A DNA stretch of 64,000 nt from Enterobacteriaceae bacterium B14 (GTDB lineage Bacteria > Pseudomonadota > Gammaproteobacteria > Enterobacterales > Enterobacteriaceae), in NCBI GenBank assembly GCA_000307305.1, contig DF158889.1, forward strand, positions 16,985 to 80,984, read 5' to 3'. Under the pieces are notes generated by a model, which saw only the letters and a program-made list of their open reading frames with translations, searched no databases and was not told the origin of the DNA. Shown piece after piece: positions 14,225 to 23,194 of the stretch (position 1 is its first letter; each line of letters opens with the position of its first letter). The translations under genes and the position numbers were made by a program.

Positions 14225-16141
14225 GTGAACGAAACCGATATCAAGCCATTTAATGAGCGCATGGCTGACATAGCTATCCGTGCCGGTAGTGTGCTGGGAT
14301 TTGCTAGAACCCCACAGTTTGATGATAACAAACTATTCATCCAAGACCCTGCTACACGTCATTCTAAGATTGTATCAGCAGCATGTATGGACCCCATTTT
14401 TGAAGGAGTTAACCCTGATGCCGTTGGCATGATCGCTTCAGGGTGGGCTTCTGCACTCGCCGAGTACGCCAACAAATACAATTCCATGCCACGCCCAGAG
14501 ATATTAGCGGCATCTCATAAGTCTTTGGAAAACGTGATCCGGTCAATGACCGAATCGGTGCCTGGTTCCAAAACTACCACGCAGAAAATGCTAGAAAGCG
14601 TCTCTAAAGACATGGGGACCAGTGAAGGCATTCTTCGCCAGGCTCAATTTATGGCGATGATTCTACCAGCAGCTCTCGGCGCAGCCACCAGCGACGCATG
14701 TACATTTATTCCATGCGACCGTGACGAAGCATTGGTTTATGAAATCTATAACGTCGCTGCAAGCGATTTTGGTGATTACCAGATTGGTGACCGCCTGAAT
14801 ATGCAATCAGCTGGCGCGTATTCGCAGTTACGCCGTCCATACATCCTAAAAGAAGACCAACAGCCTGACGGTTCAAAAACCACTTTCAACTTCAAGATTA
14901 ACGAGCACGAACGCAAAGATATGCCTATACGCACTAATCGCGTGAATATATTTGTCGATCGTGTCAAATCGAAGAACGATGATGGCGACGGCAATATCAT
15001 GACGTCGTTTACTGGCACCGACGGTAAAGAAATCACAATTACTGGGAAAATTGATTATAAAAAAGGGACCATTTCATTAACGTCCGCAGTTGCGCTTCCA
15101 GTTGGTGTTGAGTTAGCCGTAGAAGTTGAAATCAACATCGAAAGTTCCGCTGAATTAATCCCAACGATCAACCACGCAATGCGCAAATACGTACTGTCGC
15201 CATCAGCCTACGTTCTGGCAGCTGAGCACACCGTTCAGGCGTTACATGACGGATTACGTGAGTTTGGTGTCGATCTTGGTAGCATGCAGTATCGAGCACT
15301 ACGTGACTTCCTCGCTCATGAGATAGATATGACCCGTTTACGCACTATGTTGTGGCGTAATAAATGGACTGATACGTTCGATATTTCGTTGCCAGAAACG
15401 CAATCATTTGAACAATGGGCATATCTATTTAAAGGTAAATTACACCGCGTTTCTAACAACATAGTTAACCGCAATCTTGCCTCTGGAATGGTTGGTGCCT
15501 TTGCGGGTGCAGATGCTGCAAACTTCATCAAGCAACTACCTGCATCTATGTTTACCCCAGCCGACAATTATCGCCAAACCCCGCATGTACAGTTTGCAGG
15601 TACGTTATTTGGTGTTTACAAAATTTTCGAAATACCACAGGCCGTCTGTGATTCATTCAACCAAATGGGTGTCAAATTCGATTCAGAGTCAATGCTGTGC
15701 TATGCACGCGGTGACGGTATAGCACAAGCGGGATTTGTTACAGGTGACGCTGTTCCAGCCATTCCGTTTGTCCATCCTACTAACCCTGCCTTGGTTAACA
15801 GAACTACGCTATGGGGTTCCGCAATCAACGATCTGCATCCACGAAATGGTGCGGATTACTTCTGCTTGTTAACGCTGACATCTGCGAAGGTCGGTTCTAT
15901 CGATTACCGCACTGGTAAAAAAATTACTGGTGATGCTTCACCAGCTTCTTTTGCAATATCGGCGAACTTGACCAGTGATGCTACTGATGAACAGAAAGTC
16001 GATCTGGTGAAAGATTCAGAAACAGACACTTCCAGCACTAAATCGTCCAACGATAACTCATCAGAAAACAACAATTCTGGCGGACAAGGCGACGCTAACA
16101 CTGCAGTTCCTACTGCCAAAGCCACCAAGCCACAGAAGTAA
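14225..16141 (+). CDS. Probable major capsid protein
   Basis: A 638-residue protein starting at GTG 14225 after AAGGACG. It has an N-terminal helical part, a central beta-rich insertion (about residues 240-310, with DYKKGTISLTSAVALPVG, a pattern common in insertion domains of large myovirus capsid proteins), then the rest of a capsid-like fold. A Ser/Asn-rich disordered tail follows from about residue 600. It sits directly before the sheath gene behind a candidate late promoter. The assignment rests on size, position and the insertion domain; no diagnostic motif proves it. A different abundant head protein is the main alternative. Confidence 0.6.
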   Translation: MNETDIKPFNERMADIAIRAGSVLGFARTPQFDDNKLFIQDPATRHSKIVSAACMDPIFEGVNPDAVGMIASGWASALAEYANKYNSMPRPEILAASHKSLENVIRSMTESVPGSKTTTQKMLESVSKDMGTSEGILRQAQFMAMILPAALGAATSDACTFIPCDRDEALVYEIYNVAASDFGDYQIGDRLNMQSAGAYSQLRRPYILKEDQQPDGSKTTFNFKINEHERKDMPIRTNRVNIFVDRVKSKNDDGDGNIMTSFTGTDGKEITITGKIDYKKGTISLTSAVALPVGVELAVEVEINIESSAELIPTINHAMRKYVLSPSAYVLAAEHTVQALHDGLREFGVDLGSMQYRALRDFLAHEIDMTRLRTMLWRNKWTDTFDISLPETQSFEQWAYLFKGKLHRVSNNIVNRNLASGMVGAFAGADAANFIKQLPASMFTPADNYRQTPHVQFAGTLFGVYKIFEIPQAVCDSFNQMGVKFDSESMLCYARGDGIAQAGFVTGDAVPAIPFVHPTNPALVNRTTLWGSAINDLHPRNGADYFCLLTLTSAKVGSIDYRTGKKITGDASPASFAISANLTSDATDEQKVDLVKDSETDTSSTKSSNDNSSENNNSGGQGDANTAVPTAKATKPQK

Positions 16142-16154
16142 TTTCATTAACCAA

Positions 16155-16176
16155 AAGCGCCCTAATTAGGGCGCTT
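16155..16176 (+). terminator. Hairpin terminator between capsid and sheath genes
   Basis: AAGCGCCC-TAATTA-GGGCGCTT. No long T-run follows, so it may only attenuate. Confidence 0.6.
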
Positions 16177-16192
16177 AGATAGGGCTTAAATA

Positions 16193-17839
16193 ATGTCTAC
16201 AAGTAGCATTCCATTTACTATCTCGCAGGTAGCTGGGGTTGCGATTGGAGCGATTGACGCAGAAAAAACACTGACTATCGGGGATGGTGGAAGTGCCTCA
16301 GTATTTAGTGGTGTTGTCGTCTCTGAAAGAGGCCGTCCATTCACTGCATTGAAAGTAACAAAATCAAACTTTATTAAATTACTAGGCGCACCGATCCACC
16401 CATCAAAAGGGAAATCGTTTGAACCCATTCGCCATGTTGCTGACGCGGTGAAGGGCGGTTTTGGCTACGTTGTCCGGGTGGTACCAGAAGATGCAAGGTT
16501 CCCATTAATCACCTTGTCTAAGCCTACTGCACTTAAATCTAAGTCGGTAAAAAGCGGGGCAGGGGATGTAGAACCTCTAGCAGCTGAAGCACCTGTAAGT
16601 AATGTCGTGGTATCAAATTCAAGTCAGCCATTTGAAGGCGATGTCACTTTGTCTGATGGGCAATTTTGTTCAATTTATGTTGTTGACGGGGATCCGTCTG
16701 CTAACCGTGTGCTAAGCATTGAAAAAGATGAAGCAGAAGAAGGGCGCTTCATTCTAAAGCTTGCTGAGATCAGCAAAATGGGGGTTTCAACCCTGTTAGA
16801 CAACATTACCATTTCATTTGATCTTGAGTCTGTAGATGACATGGGGCGCCCAGCATACATTGTGACGGCATTAGAAAACCGCTCCCAATATTTACGTGCT
16901 GTTTGTAATTCAGATCTGGCGTTAACCTCTGGGTTCACCTCCCTCTCTAAGCAAGCTTTTGTCGGCGGTACCAATGGTGATTTAAATAACATATCCATTG
17001 AACAGTATCGAAAAGCGACCACGGTCCTTCGTAACGCCTTCGTTGATATAACAGCTGTTCTTGGGCTGGGTTGCTATGAACCATCAATCATTGCTGAGTT
17101 AGCTGACATTGCGTTGGATCGCCGTATTGATGCATTTTTTGATATAGCCCCGACGCTAAATTATGCCGAAGCGCTGACTGTCGCAGATGAGTTGCCATTA
17201 CACGAAAATCCTAATTCTTGCGTCTACCACTTCCCATTTAGTTCACGTGATAGTTACAGCCAATCAACGGTAGTGTACGGGCTATCTGGGGCTGCTTTCG
17301 TTGCTAAAGCAAAGGGCGTGGCTAAAGTCCCTGATGTAGGAGGGTGGCACTACTCACCAGCAGGACAAGAAAGAGGGGTGATTAGCCGCATTGGGTTGGC
17401 TCCATTGCCAGGTGTTGGCGAACCGGATTACGAAATGATGTACGCCAAGCGCATTAACAAAATTGAAAACGCCGGCGATGGCGTATTGATGATTGATGAT
17501 GCGTTGACAACCTATCGACGAGATAACTATCTCCGATTCCAGCACATCCCCTCCACGATGAACGCTATTTCACGCGATTTTTACATCCTAGGCAGGGCGC
17601 TTAAACATCAACCTGACGGAATCACCATAGGGGCATTAGAGCGTGAATTGCCGCGCCTTCTTGACCGATATATCGGCTCCGGCGCTTTAGTTAAACCACG
17701 CGATCCTGATGTAGATGGCGAATCACCGTACATCATCACGGTAGAGCAGTCGGATAAAGATTTATGGACCGTTTCTTGGTCTTGCTGCGTTACAGGTTCT
17801 GCTCGTCGCATCGTTGGGATGCCAGCACTAATTCGTTAA
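16193..17839 (+). CDS. Contractile tail sheath protein
   Basis: A 548-residue protein of the myovirus sheath family. It has an N-terminal beta domain with GGSASVFSGVVVSERGRPF, a variable outer domain (about 100-200), and a conserved C-terminal half with the plug-like AFVAKAKGVAKVPDVGGWHY region and a final domain of the IRNYNRDYLRF type here represented by TYRRDNYLRFQHIPS. It would form the contracting outer tube around the tail tube encoded at 19383. Confidence 0.9.
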   Translation: MSTSSIPFTISQVAGVAIGAIDAEKTLTIGDGGSASVFSGVVVSERGRPFTALKVTKSNFIKLLGAPIHPSKGKSFEPIRHVADAVKGGFGYVVRVVPEDARFPLITLSKPTALKSKSVKSGAGDVEPLAAEAPVSNVVVSNSSQPFEGDVTLSDGQFCSIYVVDGDPSANRVLSIEKDEAEEGRFILKLAEISKMGVSTLLDNITISFDLESVDDMGRPAYIVTALENRSQYLRAVCNSDLALTSGFTSLSKQAFVGGTNGDLNNISIEQYRKATTVLRNAFVDITAVLGLGCYEPSIIAELADIALDRRIDAFFDIAPTLNYAEALTVADELPLHENPNSCVYHFPFSSRDSYSQSTVVYGLSGAAFVAKAKGVAKVPDVGGWHYSPAGQERGVISRIGLAPLPGVGEPDYEMMYAKRINKIENAGDGVLMIDDALTTYRRDNYLRFQHIPSTMNAISRDFYILGRALKHQPDGITIGALERELPRLLDRYIGSGALVKPRDPDVDGESPYIITVEQSDKDLWTVSWSCCVTGSARRIVGMPALIR

Positions 17840-17851
17840 TTCGGAGATGAA

Positions 17852-18007
17852 ATGACTAAATTCTTTGAAAGCGGACATCACCTTACCAATCCATTGGAAG
17901 GCATGTCCATGATTTTAGAAAGTAAAAAAACACCCCAGATGACAAGGAAAAGGAAAAGGAAAAGGAAAAGGAAAAGGAAAGGAAAAGGAAAAGGAAAAGG
18001 ACGATAA
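17852..18007 (+). CDS. N-terminal fragment of a frame-disrupted charged protein
   Basis: ATG 17852 follows the sheath stop by 12 nt and reads about 30 ordinary residues (TKFFESGHHLTNPLEGMSM), then an Arg-Lys repeat and stops at 18007. Moving one base back at the A7 tract (17924-17930) gives a natural Lys-Glu repeat, and a further one-base step at the single short unit of the GGAAAA repeat (near 17975) joins it to the acidic protein at 18111. So this is probably the true start of a gene of about 290 codons, broken by two one-base changes or by recoding. Confidence 0.5.
   Translation: MTKFFESGHHLTNPLEGMSMILESKKTPQMTRKRKRKRKRKRKGKGKGKGR
17941..18000 (+). repeat. GGAAAA hexanucleotide repeat with one 5-base unit
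   Basis: Tandem AGGAAA units interrupted once by a unit one A short. The short unit shifts the frame of the Lys-Glu coding repeat. Confidence 0.85.
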
Positions 18008-18110
18008 ATCCAAAAATCCAGAAAAGGATGATGAGAAAGGTAAAAAGCAGCCGAAATCTGAACCCGATCCTGATCCTGAAGACAAAGAGAAAAAGAAAGG
18101 TGATGACGAG

Positions 18111-18725
18111 ATGACCGAATCAATGGTGCTTGAACGCGCTCATTCACTCATCCTAGAAAAAGCGACAGCTAAGGCTCAGGAAGATATCAGAGGCCAAGCG
18201 GCTAGTGCTGTCCTTGGATGGATTGATGATGGTGACGCTACATTTGATGCATTCGATTCATATGCATTAGATCTCGCCGATATCGATGTGGATTCCGAAG
18301 ATGAACCGACTGATGAGCAAAACGATGCTTATAACACAGCCCTAGCTATCATGGCGGATGCTGCCGTTTCGTTCGGTGCTGATGAGTCCAATGTCGCAGC
18401 AATGATTAATGATGAAGATGACGATGCGGCCAGCGATGTGATGGATCAACTGTCAGAGATTGATCCTGATGAAGAAGACGAACTCATTACCGCATTTAGT
18501 TTTGGTGATAGTAGCGACAGTTTAATGATGGAAGCGGTTAAGCGTGTCGTAAGAGCAGGGAAGGTTAAGTTGATTAAAAAACGACCTCGCCCACGTCGAT
18601 TAAATGCCGCACAAAAGGCCAGTTTAAGAAAGGCCCGGAAAAAAGCGAATACCGCATCAGCAAAAATAGCCCGACGAAAGTCCATGAAAATCCGTAAAAA
18701 GCGGATCCCGACTAAACGCACATAA
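18111..18725 (+). CDS. Acidic-to-basic structural or scaffold-like protein
   Basis: A 204-residue ORF from ATG 18111 with AAAGG upstream. The upstream sequence stays open in the same frame to about 17985 (DDKSKNPEKDDEKGKKQPK and similar), which supports a longer original protein with the 17852 start. The middle is strongly acidic (Asp/Glu-rich, about residues 45-130) and the last 65 residues are strongly basic (KKRPRPRRLN, KKANTASAKIARRKSMK). Such charge separation suits a head core or DNA-associated protein. Family not recognised. Confidence 0.6.
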   Translation: MTESMVLERAHSLILEKATAKAQEDIRGQAASAVLGWIDDGDATFDAFDSYALDLADIDVDSEDEPTDEQNDAYNTALAIMADAAVSFGADESNVAAMINDEDDDAASDVMDQLSEIDPDEEDELITAFSFGDSSDSLMMEAVKRVVRAGKVKLIKKRPRPRRLNAAQKASLRKARKKANTASAKIARRKSMKIRKKRIPTKRT

Positions 18726-18750
18726 TTCGGTAGGTCCAATAACTCGGTAG

Positions 18751-18773
18751 GACCACCAGCGATGCTGGTGGTC
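18751..18773 (+). terminator. Hairpin terminator
   Basis: GACCACCAGC-GAT-GCTGGTGGTC followed by TTTA. Confidence 0.75.
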
Positions 18774-18791
18774 TTTAATAACAGGTGATTT

Positions 18792-19367
18792 ATGCATTTT
18801 GGTGCAATTTTCCCAGATGGCGTTAGCCAATACCTCAAGGTTTACATCACATCAGGGGAGGATATGGTCGTCGGTTATATCGGGGACGGGGCCGGTGCTG
18901 AGATAAGTTCTACATGGACGAGCCCATTTGAGAATGACTCTCTAGGCTCTGTTGCTGGGGTGGAGACGGTGAGTAATATCGCTCAATCGGCAACGAATAT
19001 GACCTCAATAAGTCGATTTAACTCACTACTAGTTTGGCAGGGCGCGACACCTCCAACGTTCAATCTACCAATCTATTTCATGGCAACACAGAATGCAGAA
19101 ATAGAGGTCAACGGTGCAATCATGACATTGCTAGCAATGGTTTCACCTGAATTGGACGATTTCACGCCCGGCGGTCGTAGACCACAAGCTTTGGTGCTTG
19201 ATATCGGGAGGCGTCACAAAATAACTGACGTAGTTATTCAAAACGTTAGTTATGAAACTGATGCACCACGTACATCTAATGGAATGTATACACATAACAA
19301 TGTAACCCTACAAGTATCGGGGATGGCTGTACAAAACCGGTCTGAAATCCCAACTTTATTTAGCTAA
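18792..19367 (+). CDS. Putative tail tube-associated or baseplate protein
   Basis: A 191-residue, beta-rich protein between sheath and tube genes. It contains SRFNSLLVWQGATPPTFNLP and a later MTLLAMVSPE, a pattern seen in tube-initiator or baseplate proteins of contractile phages, but I cannot name the family. It is translated in series with the tube gene (16-nt gap). A tail structural role is likely from context. Confidence 0.55.
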   Translation: MHFGAIFPDGVSQYLKVYITSGEDMVVGYIGDGAGAEISSTWTSPFENDSLGSVAGVETVSNIAQSATNMTSISRFNSLLVWQGATPPTFNLPIYFMATQNAEIEVNGAIMTLLAMVSPELDDFTPGGRRPQALVLDIGRRHKITDVVIQNVSYETDAPRTSNGMYTHNNVTLQVSGMAVQNRSEIPTLFS

Positions 19368-19382
19368 TTAGGAGTTTTAATC

Positions 19383-19886
19383 ATGGGCAATAATGGCCAT
19401 TTTAACGCAAAAGGGAACCTCGGTTTCTTAAAGCAACGTTTTGAACAAAACCGCTCACAAGGCGAAAAGTTAAGCGGGGCAGAGTTCTGGTTAACCATTC
19501 AGGAATATCCCAATATTTCTGCATTAGTTCGTACTACTCAGCATCCCGAGATGGCACGTGAAGCGCTTGAAGACTTCGGCCCAGGGGGGTTGAAATTTGT
19601 ACAGCACGGTACATTAAAGAATTCCGGTGAAATCACTATTCAATGCGTCGAAACCATCACTGGCGAAGTCGCAAAAATGATCAAGAAGGCGGTCGTCAAT
19701 AAAGAATATGTGACGATTACCTTACAATCAACGCCTGAGTCATCAAACGGAAATTCTCCAGCATCCCTAAAAACGAACTTTCTGCATTGCCTTATTGCCT
19801 GCGAGCAAATCGATTTCGCATCAGAAGACGTCACTTCATTTGTTCGTCCTTCCCTGAGAATTACCTACAACTGGATTGATTACTAA
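19383..19886 (+). CDS. Tail tube protein
   Basis: A 167-residue protein, the size of T4 gp19-type tube subunits. It is predicted mostly beta, with LSGAEFWLTIQEYPNISALVRTT at the N-terminal side and a C-terminal LRITYNWIDY strand. It follows a good GGAG site and lies downstream of the sheath gene, the usual place of the tube gene. The assignment depends on size, position and beta content. Confidence 0.65.
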   Translation: MGNNGHFNAKGNLGFLKQRFEQNRSQGEKLSGAEFWLTIQEYPNISALVRTTQHPEMAREALEDFGPGGLKFVQHGTLKNSGEITIQCVETITGEVAKMIKKAVVNKEYVTITLQSTPESSNGNSPASLKTNFLHCLIACEQIDFASEDVTSFVRPSLRITYNWIDY

Positions 19887-19887
19887 T

Positions 19888-20481
19888 ATGACGCCACGAC
19901 AGCTTCTAAATGACGTTTTAAAGCGATTTGCGGTGCTATTGCATGATGACCCATTAGCACTTGATGAATTACTGGTGACGGCGCTTACAGCATATCAGGA
20001 CAGAGCTGGATTAGTGGCTAATATTCGCATCAATAAAGAGGATTGCGGAGACAAATGTAGCCGCATTCTCTTTCCTAGTAACTATTTAAGCTTAATTAGT
20101 GTTACGGATAAAACAGGCGATCTTGTCTATACCTACACAGATGAAACCGCAGTAGATCTAGACCTTATGGGTAATGAAGTTTGGCCTCTAACAATGTCAT
20201 ATCTCATTAATCTCAGGAACATAGACCTAGAAAACGGCTCCATCCCTGAGCCTATTATTGGGATGCTAAAAGATTATTTGGAAATACTCATCTCAATACC
20301 AAATACGGCCCGTATTCGCCGCGTCACAATTGCAGGGAAAATGGATACATCAAGTCTTCCTGAAGAACTCTCGTTAAACGAACGAAAATCCGATTTAGAA
20401 ATACAAATGGCTGAGCGGAGATCCATTCTCCCCATGCTCACCATTTACTCATCTCAACTAAAGCCGCAGAGAAAGGAATAA
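19888..20481 (+). CDS. Hypothetical tail/neck protein
   Basis: A 197-residue protein from ATG 19888, one base after the tube stop; an in-frame TTG at 19876 is less likely. It is mainly helical at both ends with a beta middle. It ends exactly where the next gene begins (overlap at 20481). It could be a head-tail joining or baseplate factor; I do not recognise the family. Confidence 0.5.
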   Translation: MTPRQLLNDVLKRFAVLLHDDPLALDELLVTALTAYQDRAGLVANIRINKEDCGDKCSRILFPSNYLSLISVTDKTGDLVYTYTDETAVDLDLMGNEVWPLTMSYLINLRNIDLENGSIPEPIIGMLKDYLEILISIPNTARIRRVTIAGKMDTSSLPEELSLNERKSDLEIQMAERRSILPMLTIYSSQLKPQRKE

Positions 20482-21206
20482 TGGGTTTTTTTGATGGTTT
20501 TAAAAGTGGGATCACTAGCGGACTCAACCTCTCTAGCGTAAATCTCCCTTCTTTTATTAGCGGCGTTCTTGATCGCAATCAGGGAATAACAACAGATCCT
20601 TATGCTGGTGGGGTAGGGCAAACAGCTGAGTTATCGCGTTCTAAAAATATCCTTGAACGGCTCATGCGCATTAGATTTGCACAGGGCTGGCAATGGACAG
20701 TTGAAGTGGATGGAATGCAAGACTTCGAGTTTTACATCAAAGATATCACTTACGGCGGGAACAGTATTGAAAGTGAAGTTCGCATCATTGGCGGTGGAGA
20801 AATAAATAAACCCACACATAGAACAACAGAAAGCGTAACTATGGTTGTTCGTGATAATGAAACAGGCACAGTGGCCAAGTGGTTCGATGCACGAAAAAAT
20901 AAAGTTATCAATGCTGATGGCACAATCAATCTACCACCAAGTTATCTCCTGAATATCAGGATTTACCGGCTTAATTCTGATGGACAGAAAGAACTCGATA
21001 GAGAGTGCAAAGTCATCCCGTTAGAACGCGGAGAAACGACGCGGTCCAGAGATAATGTCGGTGAATTTTTCACCTACCCGCTATCTTTTCGTAGCTATTC
21101 CTCGTTTGGTAGTTCAGTTATTCCGTCAATATCCAGCATCCCTGATGCTGGGACAAAAAATAATAGCGGTGTAACTGGTACCAGCGGCATTAATGGAGAT
21201 TACTAA
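20481..21206 (+). CDS. Putative tube-initiator baseplate protein (T4 gp54-like)
   Basis: A 241-residue protein. A Gly/Ser-rich N-terminal part (GFFDGFKSGITSGLNLSS) precedes a tube-fold-like core (about residues 60-215: WQWTVEVDGMQDFEFYIKDI, ESEVRIIGGGEIN, PLSFRSYSSFGSS), the beta pattern shared by tube subunits and tube initiators. The position between tube and hub genes fits a protein that starts the tube on the baseplate. Confidence 0.55.
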   Translation: MGFFDGFKSGITSGLNLSSVNLPSFISGVLDRNQGITTDPYAGGVGQTAELSRSKNILERLMRIRFAQGWQWTVEVDGMQDFEFYIKDITYGGNSIESEVRIIGGGEINKPTHRTTESVTMVVRDNETGTVAKWFDARKNKVINADGTINLPPSYLLNIRIYRLNSDGQKELDRECKVIPLERGETTRSRDNVGEFFTYPLSFRSYSSFGSSVIPSISSIPDAGTKNNSGVTGTSGINGDY

Positions 21207-21208
21207 AC

Positions 21209-22018
21209 ATGCATATTCCTAAATTTCCATTGCCATCGCGACCTGAGATAGAAATACAGTTCAGAATGCCTACCGTGGCAGATGCAATGGCGTTTTGTGA
21301 CATCAGCGATACATATGAAGAAAGAACAACAACAAGTTATCTAAACCAAATGCAGGAAGGTGAGATCAACGATAGTCAACTATGGACAGCCCAAGACCGC
21401 AGAACTGCACTCTGGTGGATATTTTCATCGTCTCGAATTGATTGTGTTGTGACATACAGTTACAAGTGTGCATTTTGCGGAGAAGAGCATTACTACGATC
21501 TAGATTTAAGGGAACTTGACCAATACGCAACGCTATTGGATAGAGAGCCCTATATTGAAGGCGTTGAAATACCCGTTAATGGCGAAATATATGAATGGCG
21601 ATTTGTCCCATTAAATGGCATTGCTATGGAAAACTTAGAGATAATGCGGGCTCTTCTTCCAGAAGATCGCAACTCAAAGGAATATAAAGACGCTGCTGCA
21701 AATGTACGTCTATGGGAGTACATCTACCAAACAGAACTCTTTCACGATATTGACCCCGATTTTCAAGCGAAAGCAAACCGTCGCTATGACCTCATTAAAA
21801 GCATGTCTATAGACACCGAATTTAAGCAACTAATTGCTCGAATCAAGACGGCTAGGGATTTATTAGTTCACGGACTAGAAATAGAGTTCGATCAAGGCGT
21901 ACCAAGATTGGTTTCCCCGCCACACTACTGCACCAAGGCAGATAAGGAGGAAGCAGACCGACCATCAACTCGACTGTTGATCCCCTTTCGGAATCACGAA
22001 TTCTTTCCCGATTTATGA
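21209..22018 (+). CDS. Baseplate hub / tail assembly protein (T4 gp26-like)
   Basis: A 269-residue protein beginning IPKFPLPSRPEIEIQFRMPTV, then VADAMAFCDIS, and a CxxC turn (KCAFCGEEHYYDLDLREL) as in gp26-type hub or assembly proteins. It ends at TGA 22016-22018. The next frame carries a natural-looking continuation (21984-22154), which suggests that a fraction of ribosomes shift +1 at ATC-CCC-TTT (21980-21988) to make a longer product. It precedes the long tail gene, the usual place of tail assembly chaperones. Confidence 0.65.
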   Translation: MHIPKFPLPSRPEIEIQFRMPTVADAMAFCDISDTYEERTTTSYLNQMQEGEINDSQLWTAQDRRTALWWIFSSSRIDCVVTYSYKCAFCGEEHYYDLDLRELDQYATLLDREPYIEGVEIPVNGEIYEWRFVPLNGIAMENLEIMRALLPEDRNSKEYKDAAANVRLWEYIYQTELFHDIDPDFQAKANRRYDLIKSMSIDTEFKQLIARIKTARDLLVHGLEIEFDQGVPRLVSPPHYCTKADKEEADRPSTRLLIPFRNHEFFPDL

Positions 22019-22154
22019 TCTAGCCAGTTGGCAAATTATCGTGAACAACCTAACTCTATACGGCGGACAGCCGATTGATGCGATCGATAAACTGGAAGAG
22101 TGGCGAGCAATGAAACTAAATGAAGCCGTCCAATTAAAATATAAACCTCAATGA
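21984..22154 (+). CDS. Possible +1 frameshift extension of the gp26-like protein
   Basis: Open in frame +1 relative to the preceding gene and lacking an ATG or GTG near its beginning. It reads PFGITNSFPIYDLASWQIIV, then NNLTLYGGQPIDAIDKLEEW and ends YKPQ. The peptide is protein-like and the region would otherwise be an unexplained gap of 140 bp. Fusion after Leu-Ile-Pro is the simplest reading; an internal GTG at 22041 is an alternative start. Confidence 0.5.
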   Translation, partial: PFGITNSFPIYDLASWQIIVNNLTLYGGQPIDAIDKLEEWRAMKLNEAVQLKYKPQ

Positions 22155-22163
22155 TAGGTGATT

Positions 22164-23084
22164 GTGGTGTCTGAAAAAAACACACAAGAAATAACGAGCA
22201 AGGCTGTAGAAACGCCTCTAACTGACAGGCTGAAAAGCAGCGCGATCACTTCTCTCGATGCCATCAAGATTATTGATACAATCGAAGCAGCGAGTCAGGA
22301 AGAACTCGCAGCACTAGCCAAGATCACTGCTGGCATTAGCGCTCTTTCAGACAAAAATATTAATGGGGGCAGCGCACAATCACAACCCAACGCTCCCACA
22401 AACAAGAATGCCGATGGGGACAGTGACGCAGACCTTGTTATTGATAGAAAACCACGATCTCGCATTGTTTCCTCGAAAGATAATAAACAGCATAACGAAC
22501 GCCCCCCTTCAACTAACGCTAAAAACAAAAGTGTAGAACCAAAACCTCAACAAAAAACATCTGACAGAACGAACGAAAAAGATAGCCAAAATGAAGACAA
22601 TGAGCACAAAAAGCGCAAGCGCTATCGCATAGATCGTGATGCAAACGGAAATTCTCTTGATAGAAAAGATGAAAATTCTAATCCCGTTCGTGCTCGCAAT
22701 GAAAAAGGGCAATTTTCATCAGCGGATAAATCGGCAGAAAACAGAGCCAAAGCCGACAGAAAACAGGAAGACCAAAAACGATTTGGGTTATTTGACAAAA
22801 TTGGCGATCTCATTAGTAACGCTAGCGGCAAAGGTGGGGAAACTAATGCCACAGATGTCGCTGGTGTTGCGGCTGGTGGCTCATTCTGGAAAGCAGCTAA
22901 AGAAATTACAGACTTAACAAAAACAGTCGCAGACTCGGCACAGCAAACATATGCCGGAATTAGGGGTGAACAAGGGGACAAGAAAAAGAATAAATCTAAC
23001 AACCTCCTATCAAAAGCAAGGGGGTTATTTGGACTCGATCCAAAAACAAAAAAACAGCATCAAACACTGGCATTACATCCGTAA
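22164..23084 (+). CDS. N-terminal part of long tail protein (frame 1)
   Basis: About 306 residues from GTG 22164 (nearby GTGs at 22158 and 22167 are also possible after AGGTG). A short helical start is followed by a long charged, Lys/Asn/Asp-rich disordered segment. It stops at 23084, but A_AAA_AAA (23048-23054) lies in phase shortly before the stop; a -1 step there enters the next ORF without interruption (KTASNTGITSVKKITPKPPV and on). With that step, the two ORFs encode one protein of about 1,450 residues. Confidence 0.6.
   Translation: MVSEKNTQEITSKAVETPLTDRLKSSAITSLDAIKIIDTIEAASQEELAALAKITAGISALSDKNINGGSAQSQPNAPTNKNADGDSDADLVIDRKPRSRIVSSKDNKQHNERPPSTNAKNKSVEPKPQQKTSDRTNEKDSQNEDNEHKKRKRYRIDRDANGNSLDRKDENSNPVRARNEKGQFSSADKSAENRAKADRKQEDQKRFGLFDKIGDLISNASGKGGETNATDVAGVAAGGSFWKAAKEITDLTKTVADSAQQTYAGIRGEQGDKKKNKSNNLLSKARGLFGLDPKTKKQHQTLALHP
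23048..23054 (+). other. In-phase A_AAA_AAA -1 slip site (or missing A)
   Basis: Seven As followed by C. Zero-frame codons are AAA AAA CAG; after a -1 slip reading continues ACA GCA TCA and stays open through 26515. Confidence 0.55.
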
Positions 23085-23194
23085 AAAAAATAACACCAAA
23101 GCCCCCTGTTATAGGGAGAGTTAACAACCAAGCGGTAAGCACAACAGACACGATAGAAGCCGCCAATAAAAATCAGGACAACAAGAAAGGCGGG

